A program made the position numbers and the translations under genes. This document shows, one piece after another, positions 1 to 7,503 of a DNA stretch of 16,958 bases (position 1 is its first letter; each line of letters begins with the position of its first letter). Below the pieces are notes generated by a model, which worked only from the letters and a program-made list of their open reading frames with translations, ran no database searches and was not told the DNA's origin. The DNA is from Candidatus Poseidoniaceae archaeon (GTDB lineage: Archaea > Thermoplasmatota > Poseidoniia > Poseidoniales > Poseidoniaceae), in NCBI GenBank assembly GCA_029250345.1, contig JAQXFL010000157.1, forward strand, positions 1 to 16,958, in the 5' to 3' direction.

Positions 1-1475
1 TGAGGGAATACAACATTTTGACCCACGGAAACGTGCCTCCACGTAGTTCCACCGTCGTTAGAGAGGTCGCCGCTAATACTGGTACCAGCCGGTGTGTATC
101 CAATGATGCTGCTGATGTGGAGTGTATCGATCGCTTTGGTAGTTGTAATCGTGCTCCCCATAATCGTCGCTGTCGTTCCAGTGTGACTTCGCTCATCGAA
201 GAGGGAGCCATCTCCAAAATTGTTGATTTTGTGCCGTGTAGAGGTGCTGCAGTAGGCAGTACTGTAGTAATGGCAAGAGAAACTGAATTGCCCTTCGCCT
301 GATTCAACAAGGCCGTAGTGCCCACCTTCTGGCACAGGTACTTCTCCCATATGTTCGACAAAATTGCTTCTCATCGTGAAGAAATGATGATACGAATCGT
401 AATTGTAACCAACGCCACTGACGTAAGTTTGGTCGTATTCGTTGTAAACGATGGTCGGCATGTTGACGATCATTCCTGCACCGTATCTCGATACAGTAGA
501 GCCTGTTGCGACGGTCCATGTCCCAAGAATACTGGTTGGAGAGGTCTTTCTCACTTCGTTGAGGTAGTGTGCGTTCGCAGAATACGAATAGGTCATGACG
601 TACAACTTTCCTGTTGAATCATCGATATCCACGCCAGTAACGTAGTTGTTGCTGAAGCTCCACGACTGATCGCATCTCCACGACTTGGAAGTTCCAGTTG
701 TGATCACGGACCACTTGGTAAGGTAGTAACTGGTGGAATGAGCGGTGTAGACCGTGTTTCCGTCAACGGTCGCATCAACCATGTTGTAGTACGAAGAAGT
801 ACTGCATCCGTTGGTGTTGAGGGTTGCAACACCAATGTAGGCGCCAGAGGTTGCGTTGATACGCAAAATCGTAGGTGCGTTGAAAAGGCTGTTTGAGGAG
901 TATTTCATGACGTGAAATTCATCTCCTACTTTGACCACAACGCCAATGTGCCCCCATGATGCACTGGTACTCACTGATGTTTGTGTAAACTTCTTGGTCA
1001 ATCCCGAGTAGCCTTGGTCTGAAAAAGATGCAAATTGGCCAGTTGTATTCTGGTGTGTGTTGACCTTTGAAGCGACTTGGGTCGTGCGTGAAAAGTCAAT
1101 TGATTGCAGGGAGGGATTGCCTTTGAGTGACATGGTGCTTGAGGAGACATCGACGTTGTTCCGTTGGCCGGAGGTAAACGGTGAAGGTGGAGAACCTGAC
1201 CAAACACCGTCTCCTGAGCCACCGTAATGGGCATTGGTAGTGAAGTTCGTGTAGGTGGTGGAACTTGCTTCGCCTTGCAGTCTGAACTCAGCGTTCGTCA
1301 CTTCTGCACCAAACGGAATTGTAAGATGGCCTGCGGTGCCATTACCCGTTCCTGTGAAGGTCTTGGTAAAGGAAGTCGTTCCGTTATTGAACTGTGTTTC
1401 CACTGTGGCAGAAGCAGCCAACGGTGTAAGTAACGAAACGGTAAACAGTAGTGTCAAAAATATAGCCTTGCGCAT
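1..1475 (-). CDS. Large secreted beta-rich surface protein, N-terminal part (runs off left edge)
   Basis: Reading the minus strand from ATG at 1475 gives 491 uninterrupted codons to the window edge with no stop, so this is a partial gene. The protein opens with a Sec-type signal peptide (MRKAIFLTLLFTVSLL, then a small-residue cleavage region near TPLAASA). The rest is rich in Ser, Thr, Asn, Tyr and Gly with many N-glycosylation sequons, few charged residues and no internal membrane segment. Repeated strand-like blocks (for example around 640-720, 580-620 and 400-440) suggest a beta-propeller or stacked beta-sheets. An Asp-box-like motif SNDGGTTW lies at about 38-61. A GGTGAT Shine-Dalgarno match sits 5 bases before the ATG. 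Function is unknown. Secretion and a cell-surface role are inferred from the signal peptide and composition. Short ORFs in the other frames here are shadows of this frame. Confidence 0.85.
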   Translation of the reverse strand, partial: MRKAIFLTLLFTVSLLTPLAASATVETQFNNGTTSFTKTFTGTGNGTAGHLTIPFGAEVTNAEFRLQGEASSTTYTNFTTNAHYGGSGDGVWSGSPPSPFTSGQRNNVDVSSSTMSLKGNPSLQSIDFSRTTQVASKVNTHQNTTGQFASFSDQGYSGLTKKFTQTSVSTSASWGHIGVVVKVGDEFHVMKYSSNSLFNAPTILRINATSGAYIGVATLNTNGCSTSSYYNMVDATVDGNTVYTAHSTSYYLTKWSVITTGTSKSWRCDQSWSFSNNYVTGVDIDDSTGKLYVMTYSYSANAHYLNEVRKTSPTSILGTWTVATGSTVSRYGAGMIVNMPTIVYNEYDQTYVSGVGYNYDSYHHFFTMRSNFVEHMGEVPVPEGGHYGLVESGEGQFSFSCHYYSTAYCSTSTRHKINNFGDGSLFDERSHTGTTATIMGSTITTTKAIDTLHISSIIGYTPAGTSISGDLSNDGGTTWRHVSVGQNVVFP

Positions 1476-1497
1476 GAAAATCACCGTTGTCCCACTA

Positions 1498-1512
1498 TGG
1501 GCCTTTGGCCCA
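1498..1512. promoter_or_regulatory. Inverted repeat TGGGCC-TTT-GGCCCA upstream of the left-edge secreted protein
   Basis: A perfect inverted repeat with 6-base arms and a 3-base centre lies 22 bases before the ATG of the minus-strand secreted-protein gene. An overlapping smaller repeat, CCCA-CTA-TGGG, sits at 1491-1501. An AT-rich stretch at about 1521-1533 could be the TATA box, placing the start of transcription near or inside the repeat. It could therefore be an operator or a short 5' UTR hairpin. Which one cannot be told from sequence. Confidence 0.4.
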
Positions 1513-1610
1513 CAGCAGCCAAAGCATTTGAACTTCGCCCCATCGTGTCATTTTCCATCCGATAGAAAAAAGAGGGCCGGCGTGTCTGCCTTGCATAAGG
1601 GGAGCATACG

Positions 1611-1991
1611 ATGGGCGTTATTTCGAATTGGTGGGCAAAACAACACGGACGTCAACTTGGTATTACCGCTACGGCCTCTGGTGCAATCGGCGTTTTGCTT
1701 TTCATCGCAGTGTACCAATTGCTTTTTCTCCAAAACCACGTTACCTGGGGCGATTACACTGGACAAGCCATCGGTATGGCCGTTTTTTCATTGATTGGTC
1801 TTCTCGTTGTATTGCCTGAATTTCTAACACTTCGTGGCTTCGTGAATACCTTGGATGAACTAAGAGCCATTGAATCGACTTCGGAATTACGACGTCGAAA
1901 AGCCGACGGTAACGAAGCTGCTGAAGCACTGGGTGCGGGGCATGAAGCCTCATGGACAGCATTCCTTGAAAGCAAAGGACTTCGTCGTTGA
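1611..1991 (+). CDS. Small two-helix membrane protein of unknown function
   Basis: A 126-residue protein starting at ATG 1611, preceded by GGAG at 1601-1604 (6-base spacing). It has two hydrophobic segments, roughly residues 17-40 (ITATASGAIGVLLFIAVYQLL) and 50-69 (AIGMAVFSLIGLLVVLPEFL). A charged, probably cytoplasmic, helical C-terminal tail follows (about residues 75-126, rich in Glu, Arg and Ala). I do not recognise the family. Its stop codon overlaps a TTG codon of the downstream signal peptidase frame and lies 5 bases before that gene's first ATG, so the two are probably co-transcribed and translationally coupled. A role tied to the signal peptidase is inferred from position only. Confidence 0.75.
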   Translation: MGVISNWWAKQHGRQLGITATASGAIGVLLFIAVYQLLFLQNHVTWGDYTGQAIGMAVFSLIGLLVVLPEFLTLRGFVNTLDELRAIESTSELRRRKADGNEAAEALGAGHEASWTAFLESKGLRR

Positions 1992-1996
1992 TCTCA

Positions 1997-3016
1997 ATGG
2001 GAGACCAAGAGAGGCAAGGCGACCCGCTGAAATTGCTGGTTCGCGAATTGCTGTTGGCAGTGGGGATGATTGGTCTTCTCATTTTGGGATTGTACGCCCA
2101 CACCGGTTCAATGCCTCCTTTGGTTGTCGTTGAATCGTCTTCCATGATTCACGAATCAAACGGTGAGGTTGGAAGCATTGATGCTGGTGATTTAGTGTTG
2201 GTTCACAACCGTGATTACGATTCAGTGGTTACGTTCGCAGAAGCAACTGAGGAGAACAATCCTCACTTTGGCTACGCCCAGCATGGTCTTGAAGGGGATG
2301 TCATCATCTACAAGAAAAACGGAGAAGATGGAACGCCTATTATTCACCGGGCAATCATGGAAGTTGTTCCGAATCAAATCTCAACTCCTGATCGAAGTGT
2401 TCCCATGAACGCTACCGATGCTGAACGATGTCCCAACGGTGGCACCTATGACTCGGAATGGATGGATGGGGACGGCACGAAAGGAGTTTGTGTACTGACA
2501 TGGGATGTTCCAGGCACGAGCGTCCGTGACAGTGAAACCGTGTCGGTTTCTTTTGACGGTGTACAAGCAGGGTATTACGATTGCAAGCGACCTGCACACG
2601 CCAATGTTGAATCGCACCTCGTGGTTTGGGAATGGCAACCTCGACATGCTGGTCTCTTGACGCTCGGTGACAACAACAAATGTTCCGTGGACCAAGGTTC
2701 TCAAGCCGTGAACGGCTCTTCAGGAGTACACAGCGCATCGGGCACAGTCGGTCCAATTCGAGGCTCATGGCTTATCGGCGTTGGAGGTGGAGAGATTCCT
2801 TGGCTTGGCACCGTGAAACTGATGGTTGGCGGTGCAGGCACACCAGGGACAACCTATGTTCCAAACTCCTCATTTTTCATGCTGTTTTCACTGATTGCGG
2901 CAGTATTGGTTCTTCCAATGGTGTTTGATCCGCTTTCGAAGAAACTCATGAAGCGTTCTCCGGAGTATCGGTTGGCTCAGGATGAATTGCAAAAATACGC
3001 TCATGAGGAAGAATAG
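1997..3016 (+). CDS. Signal peptidase I, archaeal/ER type (S26B), with a large insertion
   Basis: Predicted membrane serine protease that removes signal peptides from exported proteins. From ATG 1997 it is 339 residues; a TTG at 1988 would add three. An N-terminal helix (about residues 13-33) is followed by the nucleophile motif ESSSM (Ser49-Met50), then DAGDLVLV, then IIHR with catalytic His117. It ends the active site with LTLGDNN (Asp225) and a second Asp232. His in place of the bacterial Lys is the archaeal and eukaryotic Sec11 signature. A second membrane helix spans about 291-310. In Sec11-like enzymes the His-to-Asp spacing is about 20 residues; here it is 108, with four cysteines between about 145 and 228. 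The 3' end overlaps the convergent RuvC-like gene by 16 bases. The large secreted proteins nearby are plausible substrates. Confidence 0.9.
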   Translation: MGDQERQGDPLKLLVRELLLAVGMIGLLILGLYAHTGSMPPLVVVESSSMIHESNGEVGSIDAGDLVLVHNRDYDSVVTFAEATEENNPHFGYAQHGLEGDVIIYKKNGEDGTPIIHRAIMEVVPNQISTPDRSVPMNATDAERCPNGGTYDSEWMDGDGTKGVCVLTWDVPGTSVRDSETVSVSFDGVQAGYYDCKRPAHANVESHLVVWEWQPRHAGLLTLGDNNKCSVDQGSQAVNGSSGVHSASGTVGPIRGSWLIGVGGGEIPWLGTVKLMVGGAGTPGTTYVPNSSFFMLFSLIAAVLVLPMVFDPLSKKLMKRSPEYRLAQDELQKYAHEEE

Positions 3017-3855
3017 TCCTCATTGACGGCTTGTTCGAGACTGCATTTTCCAGTCGCTACATCATACGCCATTTCTGTTGAAATCGTTTTTCGACCGTTG
3101 CTGTGTTTTCTGCTTTGACGTTGAATCTCTCTCAATTCTCCCTCTGTTGGTTGTACCGTACGGAATTCAAGAACTCGTTGACCGCTAAGCAGTGCGATTC
3201 GAATCGCTGAAACAACATGGTTGTGGCGCAGTAACCCACGAGAAGTCTTCGATTCGTTGACTTGTTCGAGTTCAATTGAATGGGTTAGGCAATCGTTGAT
3301 AATCCGGTCTCGAATAAGCGGTGCTCCATCTCCAATTCGGACGACCATCTGCTTAAACTCAAGAGAAGCAGCAATTGCTGAAATATGTCCAGCGACGTGC
3401 TCAATGTGTTCCAGTTGAGACACTCCAAGAACAGCACCGTCGGCAAGCCACGCAACGCCGGGCCTTGGGCCTGGGTCGATACCAAAACAGAGGCGGTGAA
3501 CTTGATTGATACCTTTGAGGAGTCTCACGGCTTTATCGACTGCTTCTTTGATGTTCTCGATCGAGACTGCAATAGCCCTTCCTTCGTCTCGGAACCTTGC
3601 AGCCTCTATTTCACTGCCGAACCAAATCATATCCCTGTCCGGCAAAACCGCATCGTGTTCAAGCAAAAGAAATCTCAGCTTCCTGCTTTTGAGTTCATTC
3701 ATCAAACGGTATGCCAATTTGAAATCAATCGTGCGTACTGCAAGACGAGACACAATATGTTGTTGTTTTCCGAGATTAACTAATGTTCCGGCTTTGCGGT
3801 TGTTTACTGCGCTTATCGAAACCAAGGACGAATCTCCACCAATGACCGAAGTCAT
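3001..3855 (-). CDS. RuvC/RNase H-fold protein, divergent partner of the Hjc-like nuclease
   Basis: From ATG 3855 this is a 284-residue protein. An N-terminal alpha/beta region (residues about 40-115, including DFKLAYRLMNELKSRK and MIWFGSEIEAARF) precedes an RNase H-like core. That core starts with FGIDPGPRPGVAWLADG (residues 124-140), the first acidic motif of RuvC/YqgF-type folds. The helix RHNHVVSAIRIAL (210-222) matches the last RuvC motif. There the usual acidic pair reads His213 and Ser216; His at the first site also occurs in some RuvC proteins. The second conserved acid is not obvious; RIGDGAPL near 173 is the candidate. The protein may bind branched nucleic acid with reduced or no nuclease activity. 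An upstream in-frame ATG at 3954 would overlap the Hjc-like gene and is less likely. Function is inferred from fold and neighbour. Confidence 0.75.
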   Translation of the reverse strand: MTSVIGGDSSLVSISAVNNRKAGTLVNLGKQQHIVSRLAVRTIDFKLAYRLMNELKSRKLRFLLLEHDAVLPDRDMIWFGSEIEAARFRDEGRAIAVSIENIKEAVDKAVRLLKGINQVHRLCFGIDPGPRPGVAWLADGAVLGVSQLEHIEHVAGHISAIAASLEFKQMVVRIGDGAPLIRDRIINDCLTHSIELEQVNESKTSRGLLRHNHVVSAIRIALLSGQRVLEFRTVQPTEGELREIQRQSRKHSNGRKTISTEMAYDVATGKCSLEQAVNEDYSSS

Positions 3856-3877
3856 CAAGAACGATTGACAATGATGA

Positions 3878-4561
3878 ATGCCTGTGTCGAGCCAATACGA
3901 GCGGGAGCTGAGACAAGTTCTTGCAGGCGTTCCCAAGGGTGTTGAATCGGTCATCCGTTCATGCAGTCCATTGGAAAAAGAAAAGATGCGTCAAGTGGTC
4001 TATCGTCCGTTTCTTGTCGTTCGTGCAGCCGGCTCAGGTATGGAAGGCACCGGTGATTTACTGGCATTGCGTGGCGACATGTGTTTTCCAATTGAAGTCA
4101 AGTCAACACGTGCAGACAAATTGTATCTCTCTGGAAGGACAAAGGACCAGTATGCGGCAATGGTTCACGAGGGTGAACGGTGTAAATTGATGCCACTGTA
4201 TGCCCACAGAAGGAAGGGTGTTCGAGGAGATTCATGGCGGATTTTCCGTGTTGAAACCAGTAACCTCACCGGTCGACTTCGTCTTTTGGAGAAATCCATC
4301 CCGCCGTTCCCTACCAATCGCAATGGTTCAGTCTATCTCAATTGGGATGACGGTATGCCGTTGCACGAATTCATCTCCTTGGTATGTTCGCCCGCAGGTT
4401 CAGAAATGGACGCTCTCCACAGTTTGGAATCACGTGCAATGAAGGCAAATCTCTTCCAATCAACGTTGCCATCAACCTCACTGGAAGAACTCAAGCCAGC
4501 ACAAAGCATTCCTCAAAAACCACTCGATGTTCTTGCAGAACTTCGCCGTCGCCGTTCGTAA
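3878..4561 (+). CDS. hjc: Hjc-like archaeal Holliday junction resolvase with C-terminal extension
   Basis: A 227-residue protein with the PD-(D/E)XK layout of archaeal Hjc, which cuts four-way DNA junctions during recombination. The motifs are YERELRQVL (residues 7-15, first conserved Glu), FLVVRAAGSG (45-54), GDLLAL (Asp60) and IEVKS (Glu73, Lys75), then DKLYLSGRTKDQYAAM. Typical Hjc proteins are about 120-140 residues. This one has about 20 extra residues between the first helix and the VVRAAGSG strand, and about 95 extra residues after the nuclease core (130-227) with no recognised domain. The gene is divergent from the RuvC-like gene with a 22-base gap. Its stop directly abuts the stop of the convergent protease gene. 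Confidence in the nuclease family is high; junction specificity is inferred. Confidence 0.82.
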   Translation: MPVSSQYERELRQVLAGVPKGVESVIRSCSPLEKEKMRQVVYRPFLVVRAAGSGMEGTGDLLALRGDMCFPIEVKSTRADKLYLSGRTKDQYAAMVHEGERCKLMPLYAHRRKGVRGDSWRIFRVETSNLTGRLRLLEKSIPPFPTNRNGSVYLNWDDGMPLHEFISLVCSPAGSEMDALHSLESRAMKANLFQSTLPSTSLEELKPAQSIPQKPLDVLAELRRRRS

Positions 4562-6019
4562 TCAGAAATACGGTACGAGGAGTACGAAAAGCAGCATCAT
4601 CAACAAAGCAACCGACGAAAGGCTCGATGCTTTGTTCGAAATATGGTCGACCCACATCGGGTGTAATTTCCATAACTTCGTTTTCTTTCCGATGCGTTGA
4701 ACTCGATTGAGCGTACCTCGTAACCAATCTTTGAACAGGTGTCCACCATCGAATGGCACCATGGGTATGAGGTTGGTAAAGCCAAGCAAAATGTTGACCC
4801 ACATCAGCCAAAAGAAGAAGTTGACCATGAAGAGTAATCCGCCAATCCCTAATGTATCTCCAAGGAAATTATCCGACGGAGAAAGCATGGCTTCTTCCAT
4901 TGGGTGCATGGATACGCCTTGCAACTCAAAGGGTACAATCATCATGTTGAGAATGTGGAACGGCGTGTAAAGGATACGCACTCCAAACCCTCCATCAAAC
5001 CGTGGTCCAAGCGGTCCTGCTAAGCGGTCAATGCCTTGAGTCCCTTCACTTATGCCGACCACACCTACGAAGGCGTCGCCTTCCTCGATGTTTTGTGCCT
5101 CGAGGATTTCTTCATTCCATCCCAGTTCGATGTAATATTGGTATTTGTCGGTAAGAAGGATCTCAATGGTCTGCTCGTCTCCGTTTTCATGCAGCACATC
5201 GACGACAATCGTTTCGTTGGCTGAGTAACCCGCCATGACCGTTTGGAATCCCTCGATACCGCTTATCTCAACATCGTCAATCCTTAGAATGGTGTCCCAT
5301 GGCTGCAAACCTGCTTGATCTGCGCCAGAATCTTTCACAATGCCTTGAACGTGAGGATTCATGTTCGATGAAGTGAGGTTTACAGCAAGACCGCCAAGCA
5401 ACATCAAACAAACAAATGCAGCGAACAAATTGGTTGCAGGCCCAGCTGCAAACATCCGCATCCTTTCCTTTCGGGGCGCTTTGTGGAGTTCTTGATACTG
5501 GGGTTCGGCAAAGGCGCCAAGCGGCAGTGGGCCGAGTTGAAGCAGTCCAAACGCACGGATCCTCATGCCGTGTGCTCGAGCTAAGAGGCCGTGACCGAAT
5601 TCATGAATGACCAGAGCGATGATGAACGCCATAGCACCCCATCCCAACGGAATCATTGGATTGAGCCCGGGAATGGCAACCAGTTCACTCGCCGTTGGAG
5701 GTGCAGCAGTAGGGGGATTAAGGACAGAAGTGATGAACGCCAAGAGCATGCCAATGGCTACGAAAAACATAGAGAACAGGCAGACCCAAAGCGCCACTTC
5801 GCCGTATATTCTCCAAAATCTACGGGGTTTGGCTATTTTGTCGAGCGTTTTCAAACCACGGTTACTTCGAACCATAAGCACGACTCCGAATACACGTGAT
5901 GCATCCCATCGGTCGAGCGTACCGTTTTTCTCCCATATGCGGAGCATGATATACCATGCGAGAATCAGCACAACGACGACTTTCCAGTCCGCTTCGACTG
6001 AGCCCCATGCACCATCCAT
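4562..6019 (-). CDS. Site-2 intramembrane zinc metalloprotease (M50) with PDZ domain
   Basis: A polytopic membrane protease of the S2P/RseP class that cleaves substrates within the membrane, typically to release regulators. From ATG 6019 it is 485 residues. The zinc motif HEFGH is at 139-143 inside a hydrophobic helix. A PDZ-like domain spans about 215-290, with GIVKDSGADQAGLQPWDTIL giving the ligand-binding loop region. The third motif NLIPMVPFDGGH (416-427) supplies Asp424. Hydrophobic segments lie at about 12-26, 74-98, 128-145, 194-213, 395-420 and 466-484. The open frame extends to 6220, but that part overlaps the divergent gene and lacks membrane-protease character. A TTG six bases upstream has GGAGAAGGAG at better spacing and could be the true start. 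The substrate is unknown. Confidence 0.9.
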   Translation of the reverse strand: MDGAWGSVEADWKVVVVLILAWYIMLRIWEKNGTLDRWDASRVFGVVLMVRSNRGLKTLDKIAKPRRFWRIYGEVALWVCLFSMFFVAIGMLLAFITSVLNPPTAAPPTASELVAIPGLNPMIPLGWGAMAFIIALVIHEFGHGLLARAHGMRIRAFGLLQLGPLPLGAFAEPQYQELHKAPRKERMRMFAAGPATNLFAAFVCLMLLGGLAVNLTSSNMNPHVQGIVKDSGADQAGLQPWDTILRIDDVEISGIEGFQTVMAGYSANETIVVDVLHENGDEQTIEILLTDKYQYYIELGWNEEILEAQNIEEGDAFVGVVGISEGTQGIDRLAGPLGPRFDGGFGVRILYTPFHILNMMIVPFELQGVSMHPMEEAMLSPSDNFLGDTLGIGGLLFMVNFFFWLMWVNILLGFTNLIPMVPFDGGHLFKDWLRGTLNRVQRIGKKTKLWKLHPMWVDHISNKASSLSSVALLMMLLFVLLVPYF

Positions 6020-6101
6020 GTACAAGCCAAACGCTCCTTCTCCTTGAATCTTGACAGATTCTCTCGACAAACTTGATGATGGTTCGCCAAGAGCGTTACA
6101 C

Positions 6102-6644
6102 ATGGAGTCGTACAGGCCCGCCCTTGAAAGATGGTGCGAACATGAGTGGGGACAACTCCCACAAGCAATTTCTGAATGGCATGCAGATGAGGATATGGCC
6201 CAAGTGTTCATGCGACTCAACCGAAGTGTCTTGATTGCAGATTTCGTTGTAGAGAACGATGGTTCTCTGGAGTGTAAGGAGCACCTACAGATTCCTCTCG
6301 ATCGTTGGAATCCAGGTTCGATACAGGCGTTTCGAACCGCAGATGGTCGAGTTCGTTTCCGTCATCGACAATTAGAAATTCACTTGGCAGCGCGTTTGCG
6401 AGCACCAGAATGGGGTCAAGCGCTTTTGGAAGAATGGCTCATGAGCCAGCGAGGAGATGTACTGCGGCCGAAAGACAGAACCCAACGAATTGCTTCAATA
6501 AACCGAACTAAGATGAGTATCGAACGTAACCTCAACCACTCGAATCTTGATGCAGTTCGGATGGATTTTCTGGCGACCAGTGCCAGTTTAGGTTCGGTTG
6601 AACGTAATCTTGATTCCCGTGTTCGTTCTGATGAATCGGAATAA
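6102..6644 (+). CDS. Unrecognised 180-residue soluble protein
   Basis: From ATG 6102 it encodes 180 residues with no signal peptide or membrane helix. I do not recognise a family. Visible features are Trp/His-rich N-terminal helices (ALERWCEHEWGQLPQAISEW), a central block that looks like paired strands (SVLIADFVVENDGSLECKEH and AFRTADGRVRFRHRQLEIHL), and helical C-terminal parts rich in Arg and Asn with two RNL-type repeats (SIERNLNHS and SVERNLDSRV). An in-frame TTG at 6051 would extend it by 17 residues, but the shorter form leaves room for divergent promoters next to the protease gene. Its TAA directly abuts the TGA of the convergent diadenylate cyclase gene. A real gene is inferred from its long open frame, exact packing against neighbours and protein-like composition. 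Confidence 0.6.
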   Translation: MESYRPALERWCEHEWGQLPQAISEWHADEDMAQVFMRLNRSVLIADFVVENDGSLECKEHLQIPLDRWNPGSIQAFRTADGRVRFRHRQLEIHLAARLRAPEWGQALLEEWLMSQRGDVLRPKDRTQRIASINRTKMSIERNLNHSNLDAVRMDFLATSASLGSVERNLDSRVRSDESE

Positions 6645-7493
6645 TCAATTCAATTTGACACGGTATCGATTTCGACCGTTCGCATACATTGTGATCGAAC
6701 CAGAAGATGAAACACACACTGCGATTCCTTCGACCAGTTGTGATATCGCTCGTGCAGCTAAATGACGTCCGCCTTCGCCCGGCTTCGGCGTAATACCTGC
6801 AGGAACCTGAATGTAACGACCAGCGTCACTTGCAATCCCTTCACGGTTGAACAGGATGGCTCCATCGAGCCATGCGAATTCTGCAAGGGTCTCATGATTT
6901 GCTTCATCGAGAATGCTTCTCTTTTCAGGCGGATGGCCTTTGAACGGATTGAGGACAAGTGCAGTTGTATGTTTTCGTAAAGCAGGTAACGGGCCAAGAG
7001 CGAACAAAGCGCCGATGGCATGACCTTCACGCCCTCTTGAGCCGATGTGTCGAGCCAAATGCATCATCTTGGTGAGGACTTCCAAGTCGATGCTGAAATC
7101 TTGGGCTATGGTTGCGAATCGGTTTGAGTTGAGGTTCGAGGTATCAACCACTATGACGCCATCAAGGGGTTCTGCCAAGACCACGAGCAAACGTTCCCCA
7201 CTGGCGAGGTTGCCTTCTCCAATTGCTTGGAGGACTAAATCGTGCATGTGATTGAGTACGCCAAGACCTTGCGAGCTCAAACTCTCTTCAAGCAGCGAAC
7301 TTTCAATGCCTACTTCATGGAGCGCTTCTACGACCCGGTTTTGACTGGAAAGTACCTTCAAATCCAGTTCTTTTGGCAGAACTTCGGCAACCATTTTCAC
7401 CTTACGAACACTGTTCGCTAGCATGAGTACCGATTGAAATGAGCGGCGTTCGCTGCTTAGCGTACTGGTGACCATCGCTGCGAGGTCGACCAT
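6645..7493 (-). CDS. dacZ: Diadenylate cyclase, archaeal DacZ type (PK_C-like + DAC domain)
   Basis: A 282-residue cytoplasmic enzyme predicted to make cyclic di-AMP from two ATP. Residues about 25-120 resemble the C-terminal domain of pyruvate kinase (for example GERLLVVLAEPLDGVIVVDT at 99-118), the N-terminal partner seen in archaeal DacZ proteins. The DAC catalytic domain follows, with LDGAILFNREG (DGA at 210-212) and GEGGRHLAARAIS (RHLAA at 243-247), then GIAVCVSSSGSITMYANG. Bacterial enzymes usually read RHR at the second motif; here the third position is Leu. The gene starts at ATG 7493, 10 bases after the macro-domain gene, with GAGG at 7502-7505 as its ribosome site, so the two form an operon. 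Cyclic di-AMP governs osmotic and potassium balance in many cells; the target here is unknown. Confidence 0.88.
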   Translation of the reverse strand: MVDLAAMVTSTLSSERRSFQSVLMLANSVRKVKMVAEVLPKELDLKVLSSQNRVVEALHEVGIESSLLEESLSSQGLGVLNHMHDLVLQAIGEGNLASGERLLVVLAEPLDGVIVVDTSNLNSNRFATIAQDFSIDLEVLTKMMHLARHIGSRGREGHAIGALFALGPLPALRKHTTALVLNPFKGHPPEKRSILDEANHETLAEFAWLDGAILFNREGIASDAGRYIQVPAGITPKPGEGGRHLAARAISQLVEGIAVCVSSSGSITMYANGRNRYRVKLN

Positions 7494-7503
7494 TGCCTTC
7501 GCC

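Noticed and set aside
1..1475. Frameshifted or broken gene at the left edge
   Set aside because: Direct reading of the minus strand gives one uninterrupted frame from 1475 to the edge; it only looks empty because no stop codon lies in the window.
1255..1794. Plus-strand open frame of 179 codons
   Set aside because: It is antisense to the secreted protein's signal peptide and overlaps the small membrane protein in another frame; its composition is not protein-like.
6020..6220. N-terminal extension of the site-2 protease to 6220
   Set aside because: It overlaps the divergent 180-residue gene, and the added Cys/Ser/His-rich segment is unlike the family.
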